A stretch of DNA of 64,000 nucleotides from Plenodomus lindquistii (Eukaryota > Ascomycota > Dothideomycetes > Pleosporales > Leptosphaeriaceae), in contig JANUWI010000001.1 of the NCBI GenBank assembly GCA_025504975.1, forward strand, positions 3,968,001 through 4,032,000. Reading direction: 5' to 3'. The translations under genes and the position numbers were made by a program. Shown here one piece after another: positions 13,677 through 26,449 of this stretch (position 1 is its first letter; each line of letters begins with the position of its first letter). The notes under the pieces are model-generated. The model was not told the origin of the DNA. It did no database searches and was given only the letters and a program-made list of their open reading frames with translations.

Positions 13677-14050
13677 GATAGCTAGAAAAAAACATTATAT
13701 AAAATTATAATAGAGTAATAGCTAGTATTATAGAAATAGGTGCTTAGGAATAATTAGAAGATAGATTATTATATTACTAGCTAGAAAGAGATTGTACTAT
13801 ATATACCCTTGCTACGTAAAATTACGTAAGTAGAAGCAGGGGAGCTTTATAGAAAATTCTAAGATTAGGTAGATACAGCGTTAGCTAAGTACTATATATA
13901 TGTAATAGCTAGAGATATAGAGTATTATAAAATATAGAGTATTATTTACTTATTATTACTATAAGTCTACGCGGAGCTTTTATAAAATATAGCAGCTACT
14001 ATATTTAATATTTAAGTATTAGAACTTACTTTTTTTATAGAAAGGGGTAG
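13677..14050 (+). mobile_element. Ty3/gypsy relic, 3' internal segment
   Basis: Continuation of the gypsy relic on the far side of Copia-I, interrupted by a solo Copia-II LTR at 13726-13907. Its last bases, AAAGGGGTAG just before 14051, are a good polypurine tract, the plus-strand primer that directly precedes a 3' LTR. No protein domain was recognised here. Confidence 0.65.
13726..13907 (-). mobile_element. Solo LTR of Copia-II (182 bp)
   Basis: Full-length 182 bp match, apart from RIP changes, to the intact Copia-II LTRs, in the orientation of copy C. It is flanked on both sides by GCTAG (13721-13725 and 13908-13912), a perfect 5 bp target duplication. The internal region was therefore lost by LTR-LTR recombination rather than by truncation. 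It lies in the 3' region of the gypsy relic. Confidence 0.9.
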
Positions 14051-14270
14051 TATTATAGTTTAAACCTACGCTTTCTATAGAGTTAGAAGTTTAGCGCCTA
14101 CTCTACTTTACCTGCGCTAGCCTCTATCTAGCTAGCGTACTTTAGTTAGTAGGAATATTATATTTCTACCTTTACGTGTAGAAAACTAGCTCCTTACGTA
14201 ATATTTTACCTCTAGAGTAAAATATAACTATTAATCTATATTACTATATTTAAGCACTTATAATATTATA
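14051..14270 (+). repeat. Ty3/gypsy 3' LTR (about 220 bp)
   Basis: Begins TATTATAGTTTAAACC (probably TG at the start before RIP) directly after a polypurine tract. An inverted, partly mutated copy of the same 220 bp is at 25603-25822, which sets the approximate 3' end. The exact end and target duplication could not be fixed. Confidence 0.65.
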
Positions 14271-14541
14271 GTACTATAAATACTATAGTAAAAGTAGGTA
14301 TAATATATCTATATATAAATAAAAAAAAAGGTATTTTTAAATAAATTTAGTTTACTATAATTTTTATATACTATTATTATTAGTTATATACTACTATTAT
14401 AGAAGTATATTTTAGTAGAGTTTTAATAGAGCCTAGCTATTTATTTTAACTAGCTATTTACCTATAGAGTATATTACTATTTATAGTAGTATATGTACTT
14501 AAAGTTTTTATTTATATTTTTTTTTAATTTTTTTATTACTA
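14271..14541. mobile_element. P1-family remnant with right terminal repeat
   Basis: Bases 14404-14474 match the variant 71 bp terminal repeat seen at 42359-42429 and are followed by TA at 14475-14476. The 130 bp before it resemble the end of P1 that lies next to the transposase start. The remaining 65 bp up to the P2-a start are AT-rich with nothing recognisable. Confidence 0.5.
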
Positions 14542-15331
14542 ATGGATTCTACTACTAAACTAGCTATACTACTAAGCTAGCTACTGTTTTTTAGTATTAT
14601 AAATACTACATACTATTTAATATACTCTAATAATATAATATAATACTAATTTAAACTAAAAAATAATTTAAATTTATCTATTTTACTTTTAAAGCTAGCT
14701 AATTTAAAAGCTAATAGGCTATTACTATAGTATTTTAAGTAAATTATTAAACGCTTTTAGATTAAATTAATAGAACTACTTTATACGTAAAAATTTAATT
14801 TAATTACTAAAAACTTACTACTAGTAACAAATAAATAACTTTTTAATATATTTTTAATTTTAGTTTAAAAAAATTTATAGTCTAGCTATATAAAGAAAAA
14901 ATATAGCTAATAAAATTTTTAAAGTATATAATAGAATCTCTATAGATAAGCACTAGGCTAAGCGCTTTATAATACGTTTAAATAAGCTTAAAATAGCTTT
15001 TAACTACATAAAAAAAAAATAGAGAAAAAAATAGAAGAATCTAGAGATTTTTAGTATATAGTTTAAGTTTATAAATAAAATAAAAGCTAAATATAGTATC
15101 TAGAATAATAATATCTATAACTTTAATAAAACTAGCTTTAAAATAAATATTATTAGATTTATAAAAGTTATTATAAATTCTAAAAAATATAATTAGCTAG
15201 ACTTTATTTAGCTAGGTAATTATAAATAAGTTACTATTATCTAAAGTATATATACTTTAAAAAATATAACTTTATATTTTATTATTTATAAGAAAATATA
15301 TATATATTTCTATATAGTATAAAAAAGCTAG
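14542..15331 (+). mobile_element. Fot1/pogo-like transposon, family P2, copy a (5' part)
   Basis: Starts after TA (14540-14541) with a terminal repeat variant of the P2 family, then aligns collinearly with 17530-18320 of the complete P2 copy and 39824-40615 of P2-c. The plus-strand relic of the transposase reaches the first catalytic block near 15117. It stops abruptly at GCTAG (15327-15331), where Copia-II copy A inserted. The remaining right half was not found beyond copy A. Confidence 0.75.
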
Positions 15332-15513
15332 TATTCTATATATATAGTATTTAGCTAATACTATATCTATCTAATTTTAGAATCTTCTATAAAGCTTTTC
15401 TACTTCTATCTATATAATTCTATATAGTAAGAGTATATATAGTATAATCTCTTTCTAGCTAGTAATATAATAATCTTTTTTTTTATTATTTCTAAATATC
15501 TATTTCTATAATA
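15332..15513 (+). repeat. Copia-II copy A 5' LTR (182 bp)
   Basis: Same length and aligned base by base with the reverse complement of the intact 182 bp LTR of copy C, differing mainly by C-to-T and G-to-A changes. Confidence 0.88.
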
Positions 15514-17529
15514 GTTATAAGCCTAAAAGCGCTTTTTTATTTTTAATTTATTTTTTAATTTTCTAATAGAGGCGCTTTAAAATAGGTATTTAAATACTTT
15601 AATTATTACTAATACTTTAATTTTAATAATTACTACTATAATAGCTACTACGTATTTTTTTAATAGTCTAGCTAATTAGTTTAACTAGTTTCTATAGTAC
15701 TAGCGATTTACTATAAATTAAAGCGTCTAGTAATACTATAATTCTAATAAAAAGTTTATTACTACTTTTTATAATAACTAATCTAATAAGCTAAATTTTC
15801 TAACTAAAAATAATATTAAGCTATTTAAAATTAAATAGCCTAGTATAAAATCTATAAAAGCTAGTAGTTTATTAAAAGTAAAAAGTTTAAAGCTATATAG
15901 AAATAGATTAATACTATAGTTAAATTTAATTTTTTTTAACTATATTTTTATAATATTAGTATAACTAAAACTATTACTTTATAAGCTTTTATAAAGGTAC
16001 TTAAAAAAATATTAGCTCTAAATGAAAGTAGTATAAAAAACTAGGTATAAACTAAATACTAAGTTTATTTATAGAAAGTCTATACTACTAAACGTAAGCT
16101 ACTAGTAGTAAAAGTAGATATTTTTTTATAAAAAAGCTAGAGTATATAAGTTTAACAAAGTAAAAAAGTAAATTATTATTTATAACTATTTAGATATTTT
16201 TATACTAAAGCTTTTATCTAACTAAGTAAAATCTATATACTAAAAAATTATTAAAAATAGAATACTAGAGTAAACTACTAGTACTTTAATATTTAAATAA
16301 ATTAGCTATATTGATTTTAAATTACTCTACTAATATATACTACGCACTAGAAATAAAAAAAAATCTTTTTTACTATAGATATAGATAATATTTTAATAGA
16401 AACTTTAGTATTAGCTATATATCTCTATAATAGAAATTATAAATAGAGTTTAAAAAATTACTACTAAATAAAAACAGCGCTTACTAATAAACTATATAAA
16501 AAAAAAGCTATTAGGCTATTTTAATAAGCTCTAATTTAAATCTTTTAAAAAAGTAGTAAAAGCTAAAAGCTCTACTAATAAATAGAATAAAAAAGCTAAA
16601 AGTAAAGAATTAAGAAGCTTTTCTAGAGTAATTTAGACTATTTTTATTAATTTATAACTAAATAGCTTTATAATAATATATAGAGTATATACTACTATAA
16701 ATTATAATACTTACTTACTATCTAAAAGTATAATTTTAGATAATAAAAACGCTTTTTATTTAGTTAATTTTATTAATTATTTTAAGCTAGGTACTTTTAA
16801 AAAAAGTAGAAAAATCTTTATAGTAGAAGTAGATATCTAGTTTTTCTAGATCTCTAAAATAGGTATCTAAATAATAAAAAACGTTTTTATTAAAGTATAT
16901 AGAGAGTGTATAAAGAACTTAGTACTATTTAAAATAGTAGTAGTAAAAAATTTCTATATTTATATTATATTTAAAGCTTTATTTTAAAATAAAAAAATAT
17001 AGTATTTTAAACTAGACATAATACTATAATATAGTAGTTATAGAAAAAGTATTATATTAGCTAAATAAATATATAAATAGAATTTAACATTTATAAAATA
17101 TAAATTTATTACTAGTTACTTTTTAGCTATAAATATAATTTTAGCTTTAATAAAAGTTTTTTTTACTATTTATTTATATTTTAACTTAAAAAAGCTTTGG
17201 TATACTAGATCTAGCTACTTTAGCCTAAAAGTACTTTAAATATTTATAAAGCACGCTAGAAATATAGAAATAAATAGTATTTTATAGAAAAAATATAAAT
17301 ACTATACTATAATTTATACTAGCTAAATTATTTTATAAAAGCTCTAAAAATAGCATATTTAGCTATATTAGAGAATATTATGAAATTTTTTTAATATACT
17401 ATAAAAAAGCTCTAGAGAATAGTAAATACTTATTATTAAAAATAATTATAGTGAAAAGCTTTATACCTATAGCTTTATAGAAAAAAAAAAGAAAAAACTT
17501 TTAGTACTTTTAAAATATTCTAGAGTATA

Positions 17530-19375
17530 ACGTATTCTACTAGTTAACCTAATAACCTAGTAAACCTAATAGTTTTCTTTAGCATTATAAATACTACACT
17601 TTCTATTAAATGCCTTTACAACGTAACGTAATATTAATTTAGAATAAAGGTTAATTTAAGCTTGCCTATATAGCCTTTAAAGCTAGCTAATTTTAAAGCT
17701 ACTAACGCGCTGCTACTGCCTTTAGTATTAGTTATTATAAACTCTCTAAATAGATTAGAGAAATTCTACTACACTTTTAAATTTAACCTAGTATCTAGAA
17801 ACTTACTACTACTAAAAAATAGATAATTATCTAATATATTTTTAATTTTAATTTATAAAAGTTTACGCTCTAGCTATATAAAGTAGAAAATAGAGCTAGT
17901 AAAATATTAAAAGTATATAATAAAATACTAGTAGATAAATACTAGGCTAAATACTTTATAACGCGTTTAAATAAGTTTAAAATAGCTTTTAACTAAATAA
18001 AAAATAAATAAAAAATAAAATAGAAAAATTTTAAAATTATTAGCGCGTAGTTTAAATTTATAGATAAAATAAAAGCTAAATATAGTATCTAGAATAATAA
18101 CGTCTATAACTTTAATAAAACTAGCTTCTAGATAGGCGTAATTAGATCTATAAAAATTATTATAAACTTTAAAAAATATAATTAGCTAGACTTTATTTAG
18201 CTAAATAATTATAAATAGATTACTATTATCTAGAGTATATATACTTTAGAAAATATAACTTTATTTTTTATTATCTATAAAAAACGTATATATATCTCTA
18301 CGTAGTATAAAAAAGCTAGTATTTTTTATAATTAAAAACTATTAGTTTTTAAAAATAGCTAGATAAATAATATATTTAGGCTAGAGTAGTTTAAGTACTT
18401 TAATACGTATATAAAAGTGTAAAAAGTAAAAGTATACTAGTTACTAATTTTAAATAGCTATAAAAGCTACTTTAACTAAAAGTTTAAAAACTACTATATA
18501 GAGAATAAAATTCTAATACTCTATATACCTGCCTATTTATTCTATATTTTTTAGCTATTTAATATAGTGTATTTTTTACAATTAAAGCGTAAATATTTCT
18601 AGCGTGTGTAAAACTAAATACGCTAACGCATTTTCTATATTAATAAAAAAAGCTTTTTTCTAGCTTTTAAAAACGCGTTTTTTAATATATTTATAATTAA
18701 TAACTATTAAGAAACTTTTAAAGTATTAGAGATAGTTTTTACTAATATATAGGTAGTACTAGATTATATTAATTTCTAGATATATACTTTACTTTAACTC
18801 TTTTTACTAGTAAATTTATAGTAATCTAAAACTCTAAATAATATTTATAAATTTAGATTTTAGTTAAAATTCATATATAAATTTTTTATTTAGTTATTTA
18901 TTATTATATAAGCTAGCTTTTTATAGCTTATAAAAAAAGCTAAACTAATATTTTACTAAAACGCTTTTTTTTAAGCCTATATCTATAAAGTTAAAAAGTA
19001 ATTAGTAAAAATAATAAAAAAAAAGGTATAAAAAAAAGTAGATTTAATATAAAAGTACTTTTAAATATAGTACTAGATTATAGGCTACTACAGCTTTAAC
19101 TATAGCGCCTACTCTATTAAAACGTGCGCGTAGTAGTAGTAGTTAAATACCTACTTAACTAGGTATTTAATACTATAGTAATTATAAAAAAAACTAGGTA
19201 TAACGCTTATATATACTAGAAAAATTTAGAAAGTACTTTTAAATTAGATATAAACTCTATAGCGGTAGAGTTAGATATTAATAGTAATAATAATAATAAT
19301 TAAAAACTTAGTATTTATAATGCTAAGGAAAACTGGTAGGTTTACTAGGTTATTAGGTTAACTAGTAGAATACGT
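17530..19375 (+). mobile_element. Fot1/pogo-like transposon P2-b, complete, RIP-mutated
   Basis: A 1,846 bp element with inverted ends. The left end ACGTATTCTACTAG and the right end CTAGTAGAATACGT are the outermost parts of repeats of about 55 bp, flanked by the target TA on both sides (17528-17529 and 19376-19377). It interrupts Copia-II copy A, whose sequence resumes directly after it. Size, TA target and transposase type fit the Fot1/Pot2 group of the Tc1-mariner-pogo superfamily. The terminal repeat is itself made of AACCTAnT-like subrepeats. Confidence 0.88.
17610..19290 (+). pseudogene. RIP-inactivated pogo-type DDE transposase (P2-b)
   Basis: Plus-strand relic of the cut-and-paste enzyme that would excise and insert P2. 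The first catalytic block, normally FDETGF, reads FNKTSF near 18110. The block that in this family reads PAHSSHLLQPLDV is visible as PAYLFYIFQLFNIVYF near 18522-18575. A Lys-rich segment lies near 19010-19060. Stops lie at former Gln/Trp/Arg codons. No activity is expected. Confidence 0.75.
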
Positions 19376-21122
19376 TAATCTATATTAAATATAAACTTAC
19401 AATCTATATCTTTATATAAAATTATAATATAGTAATACTTTTCTAGCATAGATTATTAGATTTTAAAATATAAATTGAAAATATAACTATTAAAAATAAA
19501 AGATTACCTTTTTATATTTATAAACTAAATAGTAGGCTTGAAAAAGTAGTTAAAAAAATATTATAAAGTAAATTAAAATACAAATTAGTATAAATCTACC
19601 TAAAAGGTTATAGCTTTATATTATTAAAGTAGTAATATAGCTATATAATGTAAACCTATTCTAAATTTAAAATATATAGTCTCTATATATAATATTTTTT
19701 TAATAGTTTTAATAATAGTTTAAATAGTATTAACTAGTTTAGAGTAAATTTAAAATAGCTAATCTATAGCTAAATTAAAGTAGTATTTACACCTATAGCT
19801 ATAGAGCCTATTTTTATAATAGAAATAAAATATCTAGGCGTTATAAATAGAGTTTTAAGATAACTCTATAGAGCTATATTAGATATCTAGTAAAATATAA
19901 ATTATCTAATATATATAAAATATAGATTTCTAAGTTTAACTGTATTATTACTATAGATAATATTACTTTTAAAAAAAGAAATTTCTATAACTCTAAAAAG
20001 CTAGCTTTTTAGGTAATAGAAAAGCTATAATAAATAGTATTAGTATAAGAAATAGAAATAACTATACTTAAACATTTAAATTAGTTTAATTAACTTTTTA
20101 AAGCTATAAGTAAGTTTAATAATATAGAAGTTATACTATATAAGTTAAACCTAGCTTATTAGCTAGAAAGTAAAAAAAATATAGTACTAGCTAATAATCT
20201 AGATAGCTAACCTAATTATTAAATACTATAAAAGCTTTTTTTACTATTAGTAGCGCGTTTAGCTAGCGCGATATAAAAAATTAATATAAATTTAAATAGC
20301 TTTTTTAGTTTATATACTTTAGAGCTTATATCTAATTTTATTAGATCTCGCTATTATAGTAGTAGCCTATAGAATAAACTTTATTTTATAAAAATAGGCC
20401 TACTATTTAATATTAATAAAATTTTAGAAAACTTTTATTATAATATTAATAAAATACTATATAAAATGTTTAAAGCTTAATAACTAGCTACTTTTTAAAT
20501 AACTACTATTTCTATAGTACTATTTAAAGTAGTATCTATAGCTATATAATAAATATACTTACATCTTCTATACTTTATAATAATTTAAAATAGATTATCT
20601 ATTTATAAAAGTAGAAAAGTCTATAGAAAGAATTCTAATACTCTAGTATTAAAAAGTAATACTACTTCTAGAATATATTTTATATATAATTCTTTAAATA
20701 GAATTTATATTAAAAATTTTCTCTAGAGATTTCTAAACTAAACTTTTATTTATATTTACTAAAAATATAGTACTATTTATGTAGTAATTAGAGCAGCGAT
20801 TTATAAAACTACTAAATTCTAAAAGTTAAAAATTAGATAGATTTACTAAAATAAGTTTCTAAAGCTTTTTACTAAATAGAAAGATTTTTATATATACTTT
20901 TTTAAACTATTATTTTACTAAGCTTATAACTAAAAAATTAATATACTTTTTTTTTAAAAGTATTTAGAAAATTATAAAGCGCTTTATATTTTAAAAGCAG
21001 CTATTATTTTTTAAATAAGTTTTTATTTATAAATTTAATAAAAATGGAGATCTTCTAAACTATAAAGCCTAGATAGTAGTTTAAAGTAATTTCTAGTTTA
21101 TTAATACGCTTTATCTAATATA

Positions 21123-21193
21123 ATGTACTTTACAGATAAGTAGTCTATACAGACAAGTAGTCTACCTCTGCTAAGACCCTACTAAAACTACAC
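21123..21193 (+). repeat. Left 71 bp terminal inverted repeat of P1-B
   Basis: Starts ATGTACTTTAC after TA. It is the reverse complement of 22917-22987 with about ten transitions. Confidence 0.88.
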
Positions 21194-22916
21194 TCTATTC
21201 TAGTTTAAAGTAGTATAATATAGCACTATATAGCGTAAAACTAGCTTAAATACTATTCTATAACTACTTCTACTTTACTTTTATACGTTTATAAATTATA
21301 CTCTATTCTATAGCACTGTATATAGTATTATACCTATTTATAGCTTTTACTAGCCTACTATTTTTTTTTTACTTTCTTTCTATTACTACGCGCTCTAAAC
21401 TTTTTTAAAGTAGTTAAATATAAGCTCTTTTTAGCTATAAAGTTATTTTTATACTAAACCTACTTTTTTTTATATAATTTATAACACGTAGCAGCTTTAT
21501 TAGCAGCCTAAAGTTTAGTAATTTTTTTCTGCGCTAATACTAGTTTATACGCGATAATTATAGCCTTTTTTAATACTTTTTTAAAAATTTTAACTATAGA
21601 AGTTAGTAAGCTATTTATATACTTTTAAATTTTTACCTTTATAAATATTAATTATAACTCTAGTTTAAAAGTATTATTTAGAGTTTATAACTACTAGAGC
21701 TTATTATTAATAAAAAGTAGTAATAGAGTACATAACTAGACTTTAAAGTATAATATAACTAACTCTAGCTTATATAGAACTAGTCTAGCGCTTTAAAACT
21801 TTTTTTAAATATTACTAGAAGTTATTATAGTTTTATAAATGTGTATAAAATAAAATAGGAACTTAAACTTTATAATATATATAATATAGTTATATAAAAA
21901 CTTTTTAGTTTAGTAGCTATACACCTATTTTAAAAAAGTAAAATAATCTATATTAAATAGCTAGAAGAGGTGTAATAAATAAAAAAGTATATATATAGTA
22001 ATAATTTTTTTCTTTTTATAGTATTATTAGAATTTAAGCGAGTTATAGCTTTTATAGCTATTAATAATAAATAGCTAGTACTCTCTAATAGTACGCGTTT
22101 TAGTATAAATATTAAAGTGCTCTAGCTACTAATATCTAAGCTTATTAGTTATCTAGCTATTTTTAGAGACTATAATAATTTAATCTCTAGGCAGGCTATT
22201 CTTTTTATACTAGGCTAAAAAGTAGTAGCAGCCTTTAAAAATAATAAAAAGTAGAATAGCCTATTCTATTATATTAATTCTCTAGATAACTATTATCTAC
22301 TTCTAGTTACTTTACTAGACTGCTTTTAGTTATTTTTAATACTCTAAAGCTATAATAACTACTTCTATTAATATCTAGTCTATTATAAAGCCTATTTTAT
22401 TAAAATTATATATATTTTTATTTTAGATACTATACTTCTTTTTTATATTAGCTACTAGTTTAAACTAGGCTTTAATAACTTTTAAATTTTTATATAGAGC
22501 TTTTTTATAATTATACTTATAATTAAACTTTACTTTAAATTTAGAGCAGCGTTTAATAAACGTACTAGGCTAGTTTACGCTAATATAGTCTAGATTACGC
22601 TTATTATATAATTAATTAGCTATATCTACTATAGCTATAAACTTTAGAGAAAATTTTTATATATATAGTTTAAATATATACTAAATAATTACCTTTTTTT
22701 TATTTTTATCTAGTTTTTTTAAATTAGGCGTATAATCTCTATATAGAGGTTAACTAGCGCGTTTTTAATATAAAATAGTATAGAAAACGTTATAAATAGC
22801 TATAGCGTGTTATAAAAAAAGATTTACATTTTATTTTAAAGCTTATAGCGCAAGCTATATCTAAGCTTTATTAAAAAGTTCTATCTAGTATTATTAGTAG
22901 AACATTACGTAGGTAT

Positions 22917-22987
22917 GTGTAGTTTTAGTAGAGTTTTAGTAGAAGTAAACTACTTATCTATATAGACTGCTTATCTATAAAGTACAT
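22917..22987 (-). repeat. Right 71 bp terminal inverted repeat of P1-B
   Basis: Ends AAAGTACAT followed by TA; partner of 21123-21193. Confidence 0.88.
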
Positions 22988-22989
22988 TA

Positions 22990-25602
22990 CTATTTATTAC
23001 TAAATAACTAATTATTTTTATTATTTTTACTATTATTTTTAGTAGTAATAGTAGTAAAATAAAAGGCTATAGTAGCTAGTAAAAGCTTACTTTTATACTT
23101 ATTCTATAATAGTATATAGTAACTAGTATTATTTTAGATTTAATAACTAGGTTTAGCGTAATACTAGTAGACGCGCTTTTTATTTATTATTTTATATTAC
23201 TTCTAAATACGCTATACTTAGTTAGTTACTTAAAGCTATTACTATATTTAGTAGAAAAAAAAGGTGCGTTATTTAAGTAATACGTATTATTTTTAAAAAG
23301 CTACTTTTTTTTTAGGCTAGCCTATATTAATCTATCTCTATATAAAGTTAGCTTTATAAGTAGCGTCTATAAATAGAGTTAATATATTAGGTATATTATT
23401 ATTAAAGCTAATAGATATATTTTTTACTAGGCCTAGCTTTATATTCTATTACGCGTAACTAACTATTATAGCTTTAGGTAGCTTATAGTAATAAATAATA
23501 AAAATAAATATTCTACGCTATTTTATAAAAAATTAGTTTTCTATTTTTAAACTTTTATTTTATAGCTTAGCTTAGGCATCTATAACACGTTTATATAATA
23601 AATAACTAAAGTATTAGTTAACTATATTAAAAAAAATTATAAATATTATAAAAAGCTATATTATTAATAAGCTTCTAAGTTTAACTATTAATATATAACT
23701 CTAGGTATAGAAATTATTTATTGTTAGGTAAAATTTTACATTTTATAATAATTAACTTTCTCTACTTATTATAGAACTTTTTAGGGTTCTCTCTAGTCTA
23801 GATATCTATATTAGGTAGCTTAAAGTATACTCTAGTAGTAGTAATTACTATTATATTTTCTATAGGCGTAGTATACTTTATATTCTTAAAATTATAGTTA
23901 TAGCTTAGTAGCTAGCCCTCTATAGTCTATTACACGTTAGATAAAAAAAAGCTATAGAGATTATTATTAAACCTATTATATTAGACTTATCTAGGCAGGC
24001 TAGAAGGATAATTACTATATAAATTATTAGGTCTACTAGCATAAAGGTTATTAAAATAATCTAGCTTTAGTTAGTACTAAAAATAGAAGTATATAGCCTA
24101 AAACTAGGCTAAGTATAGTTAATTATAGTAACTAAAAAGTTAACTTTTTTACGTTTTTTTTCTAAATTAATATTTACTTAGTTAAGCTTTATAGCTAAAT
24201 TTTTAAAAGTAGTAGTAAACTACTTTAACTTTTTTTATTTAGCTAGACTACTCTAGTAGTAGCAGTTAGCTTCTTCCTTTTTCTAAACTAAATCTTTTTT
24301 AAAATTTTTATACTTAGAGTTCTAGTATTTAGAGCTAGATTTTAATATAGCTATTTAATCTTTTAGTTAGTTAATAACGTTTTTAGTATTATAGAGTTTA
24401 GATTGTAGTTCTATAAAAGCTAGCTTTTTATTAGTAAATAGTTACTTTCTAGACTTTTTATTTAAATATTTATAATAGACTTTAAAATTAGTATATTTAA
24501 AGTAGTTAATAGTACTATCTATAAATACGTAGGTAATATTTATAGTAAAAATACATTTATATAAAAAAGCTATTATTTAGATTATATTCTAGTAGATTTA
24601 GTATAGGTAATTTTTAATAACTTTTAATATTTTATTATCTATTATAATTGTGTGCGTTATAGTTATAAAGTTATTCTCTAAAAAGAATTTTTAGCCTAAC
24701 TAGAGTACGCGTTCTTTATTTTATTTAAATACTTTAATAAAGTTAAAGTTTTTATATATAAAATATATATGTAAAAGTTTAAACTTTTTAAAATACTTTA
24801 TTTATATATTACTAATATAATAGTTATAAATACTATCTAAATTATAGGTTATATACTCTAGAATTATTAACTTAAACTTTTTATTAGAGCTGTAAATCTT
24901 TTTTATATTTAGAAATATTAGGTAACTAAAAGTGCTACGCCTACTAGGCTTAGATTAGTAAATAATAAATATAAATTAGCTACTAGCTTAGAATATAGAT
25001 TAGATTTAAAGTTTAGTAATATTATTTAGACTCTAGAAAAAAGTGCCTATAGATATTAAAGAACTTTTAAATAGGCTAGCGTGTCTACGTAAATAGCGTA
25101 GAGATAGTATACCTATAATAGAAAACTATAGGCGTAGAGGTATATATATTTTTTTAGTAGTTTTTAAAACTATAGTAGACTAATATATTAGGTAGCTAGA
25201 GTATAGTTAGAATACTTTATATTTATAGCTTTATTTATTATATAGTAGTAAACTAGACTTTCTTCTATAAAGCTATTTATTATTTTTAAATAATTAGAAA
25301 GTTTAATTACTAGCGCAGGTATCTAGCGTAACTAATTTAATTACTATATATTATACTCTAGGCTATATATAGATATATTCTACTCTATAGTTATAGTAAT
25401 AGAGCCTTGCTATATATATAGTAGAAAAAAGCATAATAAATAGAATTAACTAAAAAATTACATACTCTATAGGTTATAGCGTAGTACTATAGCTATTATA
25501 GCAGTACTATAGTTATATACTCTAGATTAATTTTATACTTATTACACTTTTAGTATAGGCTCCTCTACTTTCTATAGCTAGTTCTAGGTATTAGTTTTAA
25601 TA
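22990..25602 (-). mobile_element. Unidentified RIP-mutated coding relic
   Basis: On the minus strand long stretches (for example about 24840 down to 23760) read as protein with stops only where Gln, Trp or Arg codons can be restored, so a sizeable gene once ran right to left. A Cys-containing, Lys/Glu-rich segment lies near 24240-24290. I found no reverse transcriptase, integrase or DDE motif. The gypsy-type LTR at its right end would make it the 5' part (gag side) of a minus-strand gypsy element cut by P1-B, but the protein does not look like a typical gag, so the assignment stays open. Confidence 0.4.
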
Positions 25603-25822
25603 TAATATAGTATAAAGGCTTAAATACAGTAATATAGATTAATAGTTATATTTTACTCTAGAGGTAAAATATTATATAGAGAGCTAGTTTTCTACACGTA
25701 AAAGTAGAAATATAATATTCCTGCTAACTAAAATACGCTAGCTAGATTAAAGCTAGCATAGGTAAAGTAGAGTAAATACTAAACCTCTAACTCTATAAAA
25801 AGCGTAGGTTTAAACTATAATA
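25603..25822 (-). repeat. Gypsy-type LTR, inverted copy
   Basis: Reverse complement of the gypsy 3' LTR at 14051-14270 over about 220 bp. No polypurine tract lies on its outer (right) side, so it is a 5' LTR of a minus-strand element or a solo LTR. The left end is approximate. Confidence 0.65.
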
Positions 25823-26139
25823 AATATAGATTTACTTTTTTTAATATATATTTTTTTAATACTTTTTTTCTATTACTATATACTATAAACTTTTTTAAAG
25901 TTTCTAAATATAGCTTTTTTTTAACTATAAAAGTATTTTATTTCTATACCTAGTTTTTTTTATATAATTTATACTATATAGTAGCTTTATTTACTATTTA
26001 AAGCTTTATAACCTAGTTATATATTAATACTATTTAATATACTATTAGCGCTACGTTTTTACTTAGCTTTTTAAATATATTAACTATAGCTATTAGTAAA
26101 TTATCTATCTACTTTTAATTTCTTTTTTTAAAAAGCTTT
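25823..26139 (-). mobile_element. P1 copy D, first segment (transposase C-terminal part)
   Basis: Aligns with about 21370-21650 of P1-B. The left terminal repeat is missing. Interrupted at 26140 by Copia-II copy B; the last five bases, GCTTT (26135-26139), recur directly after copy B at 39480-39484. Confidence 0.75.
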
Positions 26140-26321
26140 TATTGCACGTATATAGTACTTAGCTAACGCTATATCTATTTAATTTTAGAATTTTCTATAA
26201 AGCTTCTCTACCTCTGCCTACGTAATTCTACGTAGCAAGGGTATATATAGTATAATCTTTTCCTAGCTAGTAATATAATAATCTATTTTCTAATTATTTC
26301 TAAGTATCTATTTCTATAATA
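26140..26321 (+). repeat. Copia-II copy B 5' LTR (182 bp)
   Basis: Begins TATTGCACG (TG changed to TA) and ends CTATAATA (CA changed to TA). Followed by a RIP-changed primer site GTTATAAGCCTAGAAGCGC. Confidence 0.9.
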
Positions 26322-26449
26322 GTTATAAGCCTAGAAGCGCTTTTTTATTTTTAATTTATTCTTCTATTTTTTAATAGAAGCGCTTTAAAATAGGTGCTTA
26401 GACGCTCTAATTATTACTAATACTTTAATTTTAATAATTACTGCTATAA

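Larger units (their letters stand above)
15332..21120 (+). mobile_element. Copia-II copy A, RIP-mutated and 3' truncated
   Basis: Begins with a 182 bp LTR (15332-15513) in the sense orientation, followed by a RIP-changed primer site (GTTATAAGCC). The gag and integrase parts run to 17529, continue after the nested P2-b element from 19378 and end at 21120 inside the reverse transcriptase, shortly after the KYKARIVV block (about 21060). The P1 element follows directly, and the missing 3' half is not found on its other side. Alignment with copy B (26140-28906 plus 35585-36790) is collinear. All frames are full of RIP-type stops. Confidence 0.85.
21123..22987 (-). mobile_element. Fot1/pogo-like transposon P1-B, complete, RIP-mutated
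   Basis: A 1,865 bp element with 71 bp terminal inverted repeats (21123-21193 and 22917-22987) and TA on both sides (21121-21122, 22988-22989). The transposase lies on the minus strand: its C-terminal basic tail is near 21380-21540 and matches that of P1-A at 400-570, and the body runs towards 22850. It sits at the broken end of Copia-II copy A; the copia sequence does not resume on its right, so a deletion or second rearrangement happened here. Confidence 0.88.
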
